Assembly: GCA_028288705.1 (NCBI GenBank)
Contig: JAQBNH010000003.1
Location: 124,001-188,000, forward strand
Length of the DNA: 64,000 nucleotides
Source: Ferruginibacter sp.
GTDB taxonomy: Bacteria; Bacteroidota; Bacteroidia; Chitinophagales; Chitinophagaceae
Reading direction: 5' to 3'
This document shows positions 16,544 to 25,580 of the stretch, one piece after another (within the stretch, counting starts at the first letter, position 1; every line of letters starts with the position of its first letter). Position numbers and translations under genes: made by a program. Under the pieces are notes generated by a model that had not been told where the DNA came from, made no database searches, and saw only the letters and a list, made by a program, of their open reading frames with translations.

Positions 16544-16860
16544 TTAGGGAGAGTATTGGGGGAATTTGTAATTAGGAATTGGGGGAGGGAGTTCTTTGGT
16601 TGATTAGTTGATGAGTATTGGGGGGAATTAGGAATTAGTAATTGGGGTAGGGAGTTGAATGGTTGATTGGTGGAATGGTTGATTAGTTGATTGGTTGAAG
16701 AGTATTGGGGGGAATTAGTAATTAGGAATTGGGGGAGGGAATTGACGATAGTCGACAGGTTGATTGGTTGAAAAGTGGTCGAGTGGAATTAGTAATTTGG
16801 AATTTGGTGGGAGCGTTAAAGTGTTGAATAGTTTAGAGTTGATTGGTTGAAACGGGAAGC
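16544..16860. repeat. Low-complexity GTTGATT/GGAATTAGG repeat block
   Basis: No gene. The block is built of irregularly ordered words: GGTTGATTAGTTGA, GGTTGATTGGTTGAA, GTATTGGGGGGAATTAG, GGAATTGGGGGAGGG. It is followed to 17001 by AT-rich sequence with TTTTGACTTTTAAATTTTGC just ahead of parC. Related blocks lie at 38165-38406 (other strand) and 55356-55470. Confidence 0.8.
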
Positions 16861-17001
16861 GAACGTTTTCAATGCAAGAGATGCTTGCGGATTTAGTATT
16901 TAATATTTAGTGTTACAAAATTAGAAGTTGAGATAGCGACTGCTTCAGCAAGATCGCTCCAATTTTGACTTTTAAATTTTGCCTTTTTACTTTGAAATAT
17001 C

Positions 17002-19515
17002 ATGTCGAAAAAAATTAAAGAAGAATATACGCATAGCGATACCGGCGTGAGCGGGCAATACAAGACCTGGTTCCTGGATTATGCGAGTTATGTAATATTG
17101 GAACGCGCCGTGCCGGCGATCGAGGATGGCCTGAAACCTGTACAGCGCCGCATTTTACATGCGATGAAGGAAATGGATGATGGCCGTTTTAATAAAGTGG
17201 CCAACATCATCGGCCAAAGCATGCAATACCATCCGCATGGTGATGCGAGTATCGGTGATGCACTGGTGAACCTTGGGCAGAAAGATATTTTGGTAGAAAC
17301 GCAAGGTAACTGGGGAGATGTGCGTACCGGTGATGATGCTGCTGCGGCAAGGTATATTGAAGCACGCCTCAGCAAGTTCGCCTTAGAGGTTGCCTTCAAT
17401 GCTAAAACCACCAACTGGCAATTAAGTTATGATGGCCGGAAAAATGAACCGGTGACTTTGCCCATGAAATTTCCTTTACTGTTAGCGCAGGGTGCAGAAG
17501 GTATTGCGGTGGGTTTAGCGACGAAAATTTTACCACACAATTTTTGTGAACTGATCGAAGCCTCGATCAAATATCTCCGCGGAAAAAAGTTTGAACTACT
17601 GCCTGATTTTCAAACGGGCGGCACGATGGATGCCAGTAACTACAATGAAGGAAAACGCGGGGGAAAAATCCGCGTGCGTTCTGATATTGAAGAGCAGGAT
17701 AAAAAAACACTGGTCATTCGCAACGTGCCTTACGGTGTCACCACCACGCAGTTGATGGAAAGCATTGTAAAAGCCAACGACCAGGGAAAAATTAAAATTA
17801 AAAAAGTAACGGATCATACGGCGGCTGCCGTGGAGATCATCATCGAACTGGCGCCGGGCATTTCTCCCGACATCACCATCGATGCCCTATATGCATTTAC
17901 AGATTGCGAAGTGAGTATCTCGCCGAACGCCTGCGTGATCGTGAACAAAAAACCGGTGTTCCTCGGCGTGCCGGAACTGTTAAGGGTTTCAGCGGATAAC
18001 ACGAAAGAATTATTGCGCAAGGAGCTGGAGATCAGGCTGGCAGAATTGCTGGAGAAATGGCATTACACTTCCCTGGAAAAGATCTTCTTCGAAGAGAAAA
18101 TATACAAGGAGCTCGAGAAAAAACACGAGACCTGGGATAAGGTGATCGAGGCGATCGACAAAGCTTTCCTTCCTTTTAAAAAGCAACTGAAACGCGAGAT
18201 CACGCGCGAGGATATTTTAAAGCTGACAGAAAAACCGGTGCGCCGGATCTATCGTCTCGATATTGACGAACTGAATGCCCAAATAAAAAATCTTGAAACC
18301 GAGATCAAAGCGGTGAAACACGATATCGCGAACCTCGTGGATTACGCCGTGAGCTATTACGAGAACCTGCTGAAAAAATATGGCAAGGGCCGTGAACGCA
18401 AAACAGAGATCAAACAATTCGATGTGATCCAGGCGAAATCTGTTGCCATCGCGAACATTAAATTGTACGCGAACTTTGCCGATGGATTTATCGGCACCGG
18501 TCTGAAAAAAGACGAACTCATTACAGAGGTTTCAGAACTCGATGATATCATTGCTTTCACCAAAGCCGGTATCATGAAAGTGATCAAGGTCTCGGACAAA
18601 ACCTTTATCGGTAAAGATCTCATCCATGTCGCGGTGTTCCAGAAAAATGATGAACGCACGACCTATAATATGATCTACCTCGATGGTAAGACCGCTTTCA
18701 GTTATGCCAAGCGTTTCAACGTAACCGGTATCACAAGGGATAAAGAATACGATCTTACCAAAAGCGGCGATAAAAGTAAAGTGCATTATTTCAGCACCAA
18801 TCCCAACGGTGAAGCCGAAGTGGTGAAGATCATCCTTAGCCCGAATTGCAGCGCGAAGAAAAAAGAACTGGAATTTTATTTTGAAGAACTGGAGATCAAA
18901 GGGCGCAGTAGTATTGGCAACCAGGTGACGAAGTACCCGATCAAATCGGTCAAATTTAAAGAAGCCGGAAGATCAACCCTCGATGCGAAAAAGCTCTGGT
19001 TCGATGGTAAATTCGGCCGCCTGAATACAGAAGAAAAAGGGGAGTACCTCGGTAAGTTTGAAGCGGAAGACAGGATCCTGGTGATATATAACGACGGCAA
19101 TTACGAGATCGTCGATCAGGAGCTAACGCAGCGTTTCGATAATGAAAAAATATTATTGCTCGAGAAATATGATGCCGATAAAACAGTGACGGCAGTTTAC
19201 CTCGACAATGAAAAACTCCAATTTAATATCAAACGTTTCAAAATAGAAACAACCACGCTACACAGTAAGTTCTTCTTCATCAAAGAAGGAAAAGACAATC
19301 GCCTCGAAACAGTCACAACCGATGAATCACCGATCCTGCACGTTCGCAGCGGCCGTGGTGCACAGGTGAACAAAGCCAAATTTAAGGTCGCCAATATGGT
19401 GGAAGTGATGGGCTGGAAAGCCGTCGGGGCAAAGCTTACAGATTATTCTAAATCCGTGGAAATGGAGTGGGAGAGAAAGGTCGAGGATACGAATGGCCAG
19501 ACGGAATTGTTTTAA
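17002..19515 (+). CDS. parC: DNA topoisomerase IV subunit A
   Basis: 837 residues, ATG at 17002. It is the DNA cleavage and religation subunit that pairs with ParE. The breakage-reunion domain begins near residue 25 (YASYVILERAVPAIEDGLKPV); the catalytic Tyr is residue 118 in AARYIEARL. HPHGDASIGDAL at about 77-88 is the helix that forms the quinolone-resistance region, with Ala in place of the usual Ser. A coiled coil spans about 410-450, followed by a degenerate beta-propeller C-terminal domain. A 458-bp repeat-rich gap separates it from the parE operon, so it probably has its own promoter. Confidence 0.92.
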   Translation: MSKKIKEEYTHSDTGVSGQYKTWFLDYASYVILERAVPAIEDGLKPVQRRILHAMKEMDDGRFNKVANIIGQSMQYHPHGDASIGDALVNLGQKDILVETQGNWGDVRTGDDAAAARYIEARLSKFALEVAFNAKTTNWQLSYDGRKNEPVTLPMKFPLLLAQGAEGIAVGLATKILPHNFCELIEASIKYLRGKKFELLPDFQTGGTMDASNYNEGKRGGKIRVRSDIEEQDKKTLVIRNVPYGVTTTQLMESIVKANDQGKIKIKKVTDHTAAAVEIIIELAPGISPDITIDALYAFTDCEVSISPNACVIVNKKPVFLGVPELLRVSADNTKELLRKELEIRLAELLEKWHYTSLEKIFFEEKIYKELEKKHETWDKVIEAIDKAFLPFKKQLKREITREDILKLTEKPVRRIYRLDIDELNAQIKNLETEIKAVKHDIANLVDYAVSYYENLLKKYGKGRERKTEIKQFDVIQAKSVAIANIKLYANFADGFIGTGLKKDELITEVSELDDIIAFTKAGIMKVIKVSDKTFIGKDLIHVAVFQKNDERTTYNMIYLDGKTAFSYAKRFNVTGITRDKEYDLTKSGDKSKVHYFSTNPNGEAEVVKIILSPNCSAKKKELEFYFEELEIKGRSSIGNQVTKYPIKSVKFKEAGRSTLDAKKLWFDGKFGRLNTEEKGEYLGKFEAEDRILVIYNDGNYEIVDQELTQRFDNEKILLLEKYDADKTVTAVYLDNEKLQFNIKRFKIETTTLHSKFFFIKEGKDNRLETVTTDESPILHVRSGRGAQVNKAKFKVANMVEVMGWKAVGAKLTDYSKSVEMEWERKVEDTNGQTELF

Positions 19516-19548
19516 TTTTTTTTTATTTTTTTAATACATACCATAACT

Positions 19549-20091
19549 ATGAAAACTACTGCTCTTTTAATTGTTGCTTTTTTTCTTGCATTGACGGTCA
19601 ACGCGCAAATCCAGCTGGTAAAATATGTTGGCAAGGACAGCAAGAAGTTCGCCATGGGTTACGGAGGTTCCCTGAAGGTTGCACATTCCTTTAATGACAT
19701 TGATGATATCACAGCCGAAATTGGTGCGAATATCATTAATGAAAAAAAGGAGGGTTCCCGTTTCGGAATCTTTACAGTGCCATTGAAACTGGGTTACCGT
19801 TTTAAAATCAGTCGCTCAGCAACGGGCTTGTACGTGGAACCGCAGGCCGGCTATAATCTTTTTGGCGCACACAGTTATTATTCGCAGACAGAGTTGAAAA
19901 CAGTAGATAAAGATCTTAAAGGCATTCTTATATCACCCGGTATCGGCTACCTGTTTGGCAACCTCGGCGATGTGCAATTTAACCTCGAGGCACGTTATGA
20001 TATCAATTTTGTAAAAGGCGGCTCTTATAATTTTTTAGTCTTCAGGTTGTCACATAATTTTTCATTCGGGAAGAAGTCTTCTGACGAGTAA
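19549..20091 (+). CDS. Outer-membrane beta-barrel protein
   Basis: 180 residues, ATG at 19549, 33 bp after parC. The signal peptide (MKTTALLIVAFFLALTVNA) ends before QIQLVKY. The mature part alternates amphipathic beta strands (RFGIFTVPLKLGYRFKI, TGLYVEPQAGYNLFG, GILISPGIGYLFGN, VQFNLEARYDINFV, NFLVFRLSHNFSFG), and the final strand ends near an aromatic residue. This is the pattern of small porin-like OmpW/OprF-type barrels of Bacteroidota. Substrate unknown. Confidence 0.8.
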   Translation: MKTTALLIVAFFLALTVNAQIQLVKYVGKDSKKFAMGYGGSLKVAHSFNDIDDITAEIGANIINEKKEGSRFGIFTVPLKLGYRFKISRSATGLYVEPQAGYNLFGAHSYYSQTELKTVDKDLKGILISPGIGYLFGNLGDVQFNLEARYDINFVKGGSYNFLVFRLSHNFSFGKKSSDE

Positions 20092-20112
20092 TTGTTTAAT
20101 GACTGAAACGCG

Positions 20113-20213
20113 CCCGTCTGGTCTCCCGAACAACGGGTTCCATGCAAGTGGATTCACGAAGGCAGCCCCCGTCTGGTCTCCCGACCAACGGGTTCCATGC
20201 AAGTTGATTCACG
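20113..20213. repeat. Two 46-bp direct repeats with 55-bp period
   Basis: Copies at 20113-20158 and 20168-20213 differ at two positions. Each starts CCCGTCTGGTCTCCCGA, has an inverted CCCGT/ACGGG pair, and ends with CCATGCAAGTNGATTCACG. No gene lies in the 270 bp between the barrel gene and the ABC-F gene. Confidence 0.8.
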
Positions 20214-20316
20214 CATGTGGAAAGTAGGACCATACCAAAACGCTTCCCCCTGAGCGGTCGGGCGCCAGCCATCTTCTATGACATCAACCATGGCACAGCG
20301 GTGTGAGTTTCGGGCA

Positions 20317-20346
20317 CAAAAAAGCCGCTCGTAAAAGCGGCTTTGA
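20317..20346 (-). terminator. Terminator of the ABC-F gene
   Basis: On the minus strand AAAGCCGCT, a 6-base loop and AGCGGCTTTTTT form a strong GC-rich hairpin with a T-run, 16 bp past the stop of the ABC-F gene. Confidence 0.85.
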
Positions 20347-20361
20347 ATGATATCAAAAATC

Positions 20362-22302
20362 TTATCCTTCCAGCTCAATCATTTTTTCAAAAACCTTTTC
20401 ATATTCGGAATTGGCATCTGCCCATTCAGCAACGGCCTTCTTATAATTAATTTCTGCCTGTACAAATTTTGTTTTATCGCTGTAGATTTCCGGCGCACTT
20501 AAAGACGCTTCCAGGGTTTGTTTCGCCTGGAACAGTTTCGCCACCTTTTCTTCGAGTTGTTTGAATTGCGTTTTTATTTTTTGCAATTCTTTCTTCGCAT
20601 CTTTATTTTCGGGCTGTGGCGCTGCTTTGGCTACGGGCTTTGCTTCCACTTTCTCCGGTTTTGCATCTGCCTTCTGGTTCTTCTTCGCATCCGCATCCGC
20701 TTTGGCGCGACGTTCTTTCCAGTCTTCCCACTCGGCATACGTGCCTTTAAATTCCCGGATCTTATGGTCTTCGATCTCCCAGATCTTATTCGCGATCCGG
20801 CTGATGAAATACCGATCATGGCTCACCAGGATCAGGCTGCCTTCATATTTATTCAAGGATTCCACCAGCAAATCCACCGAATGGATATCCAGGTGATTCG
20901 TCGGTTCATCCAGCATTAAAAAGTTGGCTTTGCTGGCAATGGTTTTTGCCAACGCCACCCGCGCTTTCTCACCACCACTCAACACCTTTACTTTTTTATC
21001 AACCGCATCACCGCTGAATAAAAACGCACCGAGCAGACTGCGTAACTCCAGATCGTTCTTACCACTGCGTGCATCTTTCAGTTCTTCTAAAATATCATTG
21101 TTCTGGTTCAACGCTTCCAACTGGTGCTGCGCATAAAAAGATTCTACCACGTTATGTCCCCACTCACGCTGGCCTTCAAAAGTTTCTGCGCCGGCAATGA
21201 TCCGCAGCAACGTAGATTTTCCTTTACCGTTCGCACCAATCAGCGCGATCTTATCACCCCGGTCGATTTCCGCACCGGTGTCCTCCACAATATTTACATC
21301 CTTGAAACTTTTACTGACATGCTTTAATGTACAGATGATCTTCCCTGGTTGCTTTTCCACAGCGAAATTGATGCGCATATTCGGGCGTTCAATTTCCACA
21401 TCTTCAATACGATCCAGTTTATCCAGGCGCTTCACGATACTTTGTGCCGCAGCGGCCTTACTGGCTTTCGCTTTAAAGCGTTCCACGAAACGTTCCTGCT
21501 GGCGGATATAATCCTGCTGGTTTTCGAAAGCTTTCTTCTGCATGTCCACACGCGTCGCCTTCTCCGTTTCGTAATAGGAATAATTGCCTGTATAAAAATG
21601 CAGTTCCTGCTGGTAGAGTTCCACCACTTTTGTTACCATGCGGTCCAAAAAGAAACGATCATGCGAAACGATCACAACGGCGCCCTGGTAATGCAGTAAA
21701 TATTTTTCCAGCCATTCGATACTCGGGAGATCCAGGTGATTCGTCGGTTCATCCATCAGCAATACATCCGGGTGCTGCAGGATCATTTTTGCCAGCAACA
21801 CGCGCATGCGCCAGCCTCCGCTAAAGTTCTTGTAGGGTTTATGCAGTTCATCATTGCTGAATCCGAGTCCCTGTAAAATTTCTTCCGTTTTATGATGAAT
21901 GCTGTACCCGTCCAGCACATCCATTTCATGTAAAAGATCTGCGTATTTGTTCGCCAGGTTTTCGTCGCCGGTTTGTTCCAGTTCTTTACCTACGATCTCC
22001 ATTTCTTTCTCCAGTTCCTTCACGCGTTCAAACGCCCCCAACGCGACTTCAAGGATGGAATCTTCCGTATCGAACCCAAGCAGATCCTGGTGTAAAAAGC
22101 CAATCGTTGTTTCCCGGCCTTTCTCTACCGTTCCTTTCGCAGGGGAATATTGGCCCGTCAGCACTTTCAACAGCGTCGATTTACCCGTACCATTATAACC
22201 AATCAACCCGATACGCTCATTTGGCTGGATATGCCAGGTGGCATCTTCAACGATCGTTCTTGCCCCAAACTCAAAAGTGACATTCTGTAAACCTAACAAC
22301 AT
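20362..22302 (-). CDS. ABC-F family ATPase (ribosome-associated type)
   Basis: 646 residues, ATG at 22302. Two ABC ATPase domains with no membrane segment: Walker A GYNGTGKSTL near residue 36 and GANGKGKSTL near 350; signatures FSGGWRMR and LSGGEKAR; Walker B VLLMDEPTNHLD and FLMLDEPTNHLD. A charged linker joins them, and the C-terminal 110 residues form a Lys/Glu/Ala-rich coiled coil, as in Uup. ABC-F proteins act on the ribosome (translation quality control, sometimes antibiotic protection). Uup/EttA-like is my reading; which subfamily needs a phylogeny. Single gene with its own terminator. Confidence 0.9.
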   Translation of the reverse strand: MLLGLQNVTFEFGARTIVEDATWHIQPNERIGLIGYNGTGKSTLLKVLTGQYSPAKGTVEKGRETTIGFLHQDLLGFDTEDSILEVALGAFERVKELEKEMEIVGKELEQTGDENLANKYADLLHEMDVLDGYSIHHKTEEILQGLGFSNDELHKPYKNFSGGWRMRVLLAKMILQHPDVLLMDEPTNHLDLPSIEWLEKYLLHYQGAVVIVSHDRFFLDRMVTKVVELYQQELHFYTGNYSYYETEKATRVDMQKKAFENQQDYIRQQERFVERFKAKASKAAAAQSIVKRLDKLDRIEDVEIERPNMRINFAVEKQPGKIICTLKHVSKSFKDVNIVEDTGAEIDRGDKIALIGANGKGKSTLLRIIAGAETFEGQREWGHNVVESFYAQHQLEALNQNNDILEELKDARSGKNDLELRSLLGAFLFSGDAVDKKVKVLSGGEKARVALAKTIASKANFLMLDEPTNHLDIHSVDLLVESLNKYEGSLILVSHDRYFISRIANKIWEIEDHKIREFKGTYAEWEDWKERRAKADADAKKNQKADAKPEKVEAKPVAKAAPQPENKDAKKELQKIKTQFKQLEEKVAKLFQAKQTLEASLSAPEIYSDKTKFVQAEINYKKAVAEWADANSEYEKVFEKMIELEG

Positions 22303-22444
22303 TGCTGACGAATAATTTTAATATGAAAATTTTTGCAAAGCTAACTTAAAGCGTAAACTATTCTGCAGCCATCTTGTTATAATGTCAATAATTTTAGACG
22401 GTTGCCGCAGGTCCTCAAAAAAATTCGTTTTATAGCAGGATACC

Positions 22445-22452
22445 TAACTTTG
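22445..22452 (+). promoter_or_regulatory. Bacteroidota-type -7 box, TAACTTTG
   Basis: An exact match to TAnnTTTG, 18 bp ahead of the ATG at 22471. TTCG, a partial -33 element, starts 21 bp earlier. Confidence 0.55.
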
Positions 22453-22470
22453 TGAAAATTTACTTTCGTT

Positions 22471-23085
22471 ATGAAAAGACTTATTATCCTGATTGTTATC
22501 CTCTTAGCTGGTTTTTCTGTTTACTGGTTCATGTTACGTACTAAATCAAACGGACCTAAAGCCCCGAAACAGGAAGCGATTGCGGCAAAGAATCATTCTG
22601 ACAGTTTCAATACCTGGGTGAATGGCGTGGTATCTGATTACCTGATGATCAAGGATGCCCTGGTAGAAGCCGATACGGCTGCAGCCAAAGCCAGCACGAC
22701 AAGGTTTATTGCTGCACTTGACAGTATTAAAACAGATGAGATAAAAAAGGATACGGCGATGATGTTTGAAACATTCATGGCTACTGTTGGCGATATGAAA
22801 TCAAATGCCGCTTCGCTGCTCGTTCAAACCGATATCACGGAAATGCGTAAAGATTTTAGCAGCCTCACAGATATGATGTATCCCGCGTTTTTTAAAGCCG
22901 TGGCTTACGAAGGCCCGAAGCTTTACCTGCAAAACTGCCCGATGGCATTTAATGATGAAGTGCCTGCCAACTGGATCAGTGCCAACCCGGAAGTCATCAA
23001 TCCTTATCTCGGTAAAAAACATCCGAAATACCACGCGGGCATGTTGAACTGCGGGGAAGTGAAAGACAGTATCGTTGCCCAATAA
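22471..23085 (+). CDS. DUF3347 domain-containing membrane-anchored protein
   Basis: 204 residues, ATG at 22471. A single N-terminal helix (LIILIVILLAGFSVYWFML) is a membrane anchor or uncleaved signal. The remainder is periplasmic and has the DUF3347 layout: a helical part (VVSDYLMIKDALVEADT) and a C-terminal signature with LYLQNCPMA and NPYLGKKHPKYHAGMLNCGEV. DUF3347 is often found beside copper and heavy-metal efflux components, where its Cys, Met and His may bind metal; here KKHPKYHAGM and the two Cys could do so. The stop is 9 bp before a TonB receptor gene, so they are probably one operon. Confidence 0.82.
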   Translation: MKRLIILIVILLAGFSVYWFMLRTKSNGPKAPKQEAIAAKNHSDSFNTWVNGVVSDYLMIKDALVEADTAAAKASTTRFIAALDSIKTDEIKKDTAMMFETFMATVGDMKSNAASLLVQTDITEMRKDFSSLTDMMYPAFFKAVAYEGPKLYLQNCPMAFNDEVPANWISANPEVINPYLGKKHPKYHAGMLNCGEVKDSIVAQ

Positions 23086-23094
23086 TTTTAATTC

Positions 23095-25452
23095 ATGAGA
23101 TATAGCTTCCTGGTTATTTTGATGGTCGTGTTTGGGCTTGCAGCTCACAGCCAGAAAAAATTCACGATCAGCGGTTATATTAAAGATGCGGCCACCGGCG
23201 AAACGATCATCGGCGCAACGCTCCTGGTAAAAGGCAATACGCGCGGCATCAGCAGCAACAACTACGGATTCTATTCCCTCACACTCGATAAAGGAAAGTA
23301 CAGCTTGTTGTGCACGCATATCGGTTATCGCACATCATTGCTGGAGATTGATCTGTCAGCAGACAAACAATTGAATATTGATTTGTCGAATGCGGTGGAT
23401 CTTTCAGAAGAAGTGGTAGTAACTGCTAACAAGCGGGAAAATAATGTGAAGACGGCGCAGATGGGAAAACTGACACTGCCGATCGACCAGATCAAAGCTG
23501 TACCTGCATTTTTGGGTGAGGTAGATCTGTTAAAAGTCGTGCAGTTGCTACCGGGCGTGCGCAACGCAGGCGAGGGGAGTGCGGGAATTTATGTTCGTGG
23601 TGGCGGACCAGATCAGAACCTGATCATGCTCGACGATGCGGTGGTGTACAATACCGGCCACCTGTTTGGTTTCTTCTCTATTTTTAATGCAGATGCTATA
23701 AAAAATGTATCGCTAATCAAAGGCGGTATGCCAGCGCAATATGGCGGACGTTTATCCAGTGTGCTGGATATTTCTATGAAGGAAGGTAACAATCAGAAGA
23801 TGCAGGTGGAAGGCGGACTGGGATTGATTGCATCAAGGGTTTCTATCCAGGGGCCATTGAAAAAAGATAAGGCATCATTCATCGTTTCGGCGCGCCGGAC
23901 CTATGTAGATGCGTTGGCGAAACCCTTCATTAAAAAAGACAACCAGTTCTATGGCTCAGGTTATTATTTCTACGACCTGAATGCAAAACTGAATTATCGT
24001 TTTAATGAAAAAGACCGCTTATACATCAGCGGTTATTTTGGCCGCGATGTGTTCGATTTTTCCAACGCCCGTCAGAGTCTTCGCGTAAATATTCCATGGG
24101 GAAATGCTACCGGGACCTTACGCTGGAATCATGTGTTCAATAAAAAATTATTCGCGAACACCACCGCTGTTTACAACGACTATAACTTCACATTCAATGC
24201 CGCACAAAATAATTTTGAATTACAATTAGCCTCCGGCATCCGCGATATCAGCCTGAAACAGGACGTTGATTTTTATCCTTCTTCCAAACATAAAGTCAAG
24301 TTTGGCGGCCTCTACACTTTTCATCGCTTTACACCATCCGTTGTTTCCGGTAAACAGGATTCCGTGATCTTTAATCCGCAAAATGCACAAACAAAATTTG
24401 CGCATGAGGCAGCATTGTATGTCCAGGACGACTGGCAGCCGAATGATCGCTGGCAATTCAACCTTGGCCTGCGCTACAGCGCGTTCCAGCAGATTGGATC
24501 ATATAAAATCTATACAACCGATGCCAATGGAAACCGCACCGACAGTACCGTATTCAAACCCGGGCAACGCGTAAAAACTTATGGCGGACTTGAACCTCGT
24601 TTTACCTTACGTTACAGCTTGAACGAAAGCAGTTCTATCAAAGCCTCCATTACCCGGAACCTGCAATACATCCACCTAGTAAGCAATTCAGGTACGACGC
24701 TGCCGACAGATCTCTGGGTGCCAAGTACCTATAAGGTGAAGCCACAGATCAGTTGGTTATACGCCGCCGGGCTTTTTAAAAACTTTGCAAACGGGATGTA
24801 TGAAACGTCGGTGGAATTGTATTATAAACAAATGCAAAACCAGATCGAATACCGCGAAGGTTACACGCCCAATACCTTAAGTGATACGGAAGATGATTTT
24901 ACTTTCGGTAGAGGCTGGAGTTATGGATCTGAATTTTTCGTAAACAAAACCAAAGGAAAATTTACCGGCTGGATCGGGTACACGCTCAGCTGGACCTGGC
25001 GCAAATTCCCAGCCCTGAATTTTGGCGAAAAATATCCGGCCAAATTCGATCGCAGGAACGATATGAGCATTGTATCGATGTACACATTAAACAAGCGCTG
25101 GAAACTTTCCGGGAGCTTTGTGTACGGCACCGGAAATGCAGCCACTCTGCCACAGCGTTTTTACATCGTGGGCGGTGTACTCACGCAGGAATACAGCCGG
25201 ATCAACCAATATCGTTTGCCTTCCTATCATCGCATTGATCTCGCTGCGATTCTCAGTCCTAAAAAGAATGAAGGCCGCAAGTGGAAGACGGAATGGGTGT
25301 TCAGCATATATAATGTCTACAGCCGCCAGAATCCATATTTTATTTACTTCGATCAGTCAGGAAATCCTTACGACGGCACGCTGAAAATCCAGGCTAAACA
25401 GGTTTCTCTTTTCCCCATCATTCCCGCCGTCACCTGGAATTTTAAATTCTAA
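23095..25452 (+). CDS. TonB-dependent outer-membrane receptor
   Basis: 785 residues, ATG at 23095. A signal peptide (about 1-20) is followed by a carboxypeptidase-regulatory-like domain (FTISGYIKDAATGETIIGATLLV), a plug domain from about 110 (QLLPGVRNAGEGSAGIYVRGGG, then NLIMLDDAVVYN) and a 22-stranded barrel ending in TWNFKF with a C-terminal Phe. There is no SusD partner, so it is not a canonical polysaccharide system. Next to a DUF3347 protein it may import a metal complex; this is inference from context. TonB, ExbB and ExbD are not in the window. Confidence 0.9.
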   Translation: MRYSFLVILMVVFGLAAHSQKKFTISGYIKDAATGETIIGATLLVKGNTRGISSNNYGFYSLTLDKGKYSLLCTHIGYRTSLLEIDLSADKQLNIDLSNAVDLSEEVVVTANKRENNVKTAQMGKLTLPIDQIKAVPAFLGEVDLLKVVQLLPGVRNAGEGSAGIYVRGGGPDQNLIMLDDAVVYNTGHLFGFFSIFNADAIKNVSLIKGGMPAQYGGRLSSVLDISMKEGNNQKMQVEGGLGLIASRVSIQGPLKKDKASFIVSARRTYVDALAKPFIKKDNQFYGSGYYFYDLNAKLNYRFNEKDRLYISGYFGRDVFDFSNARQSLRVNIPWGNATGTLRWNHVFNKKLFANTTAVYNDYNFTFNAAQNNFELQLASGIRDISLKQDVDFYPSSKHKVKFGGLYTFHRFTPSVVSGKQDSVIFNPQNAQTKFAHEAALYVQDDWQPNDRWQFNLGLRYSAFQQIGSYKIYTTDANGNRTDSTVFKPGQRVKTYGGLEPRFTLRYSLNESSSIKASITRNLQYIHLVSNSGTTLPTDLWVPSTYKVKPQISWLYAAGLFKNFANGMYETSVELYYKQMQNQIEYREGYTPNTLSDTEDDFTFGRGWSYGSEFFVNKTKGKFTGWIGYTLSWTWRKFPALNFGEKYPAKFDRRNDMSIVSMYTLNKRWKLSGSFVYGTGNAATLPQRFYIVGGVLTQEYSRINQYRLPSYHRIDLAAILSPKKNEGRKWKTEWVFSIYNVYSRQNPYFIYFDQSGNPYDGTLKIQAKQVSLFPIIPAVTWNFKF

Positions 25453-25580
25453 TCGATGATCTGCATCGTATAATTACGGTGCACGAATAATCTTTTTTTC
25501 AACAGCACATTTTGTAATAACTTGTTGTTTCCTTAGCAACTATGCCTAAGGGTGAGTAACGATAAAAAACGACTGCTGTC

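Noticed and set aside
16544..16860. Possible CRISPR array
   Set aside because: The words are not of constant length or spacing and there are no unique spacers.
20154..20378. 74-codon minus-strand frame
   Set aside because: It spans the ABC-F terminator and the direct repeats; no family similarity.
23095..25452. SusC-type polysaccharide utilisation locus
   Set aside because: No susD gene adjoins either TonB receptor.
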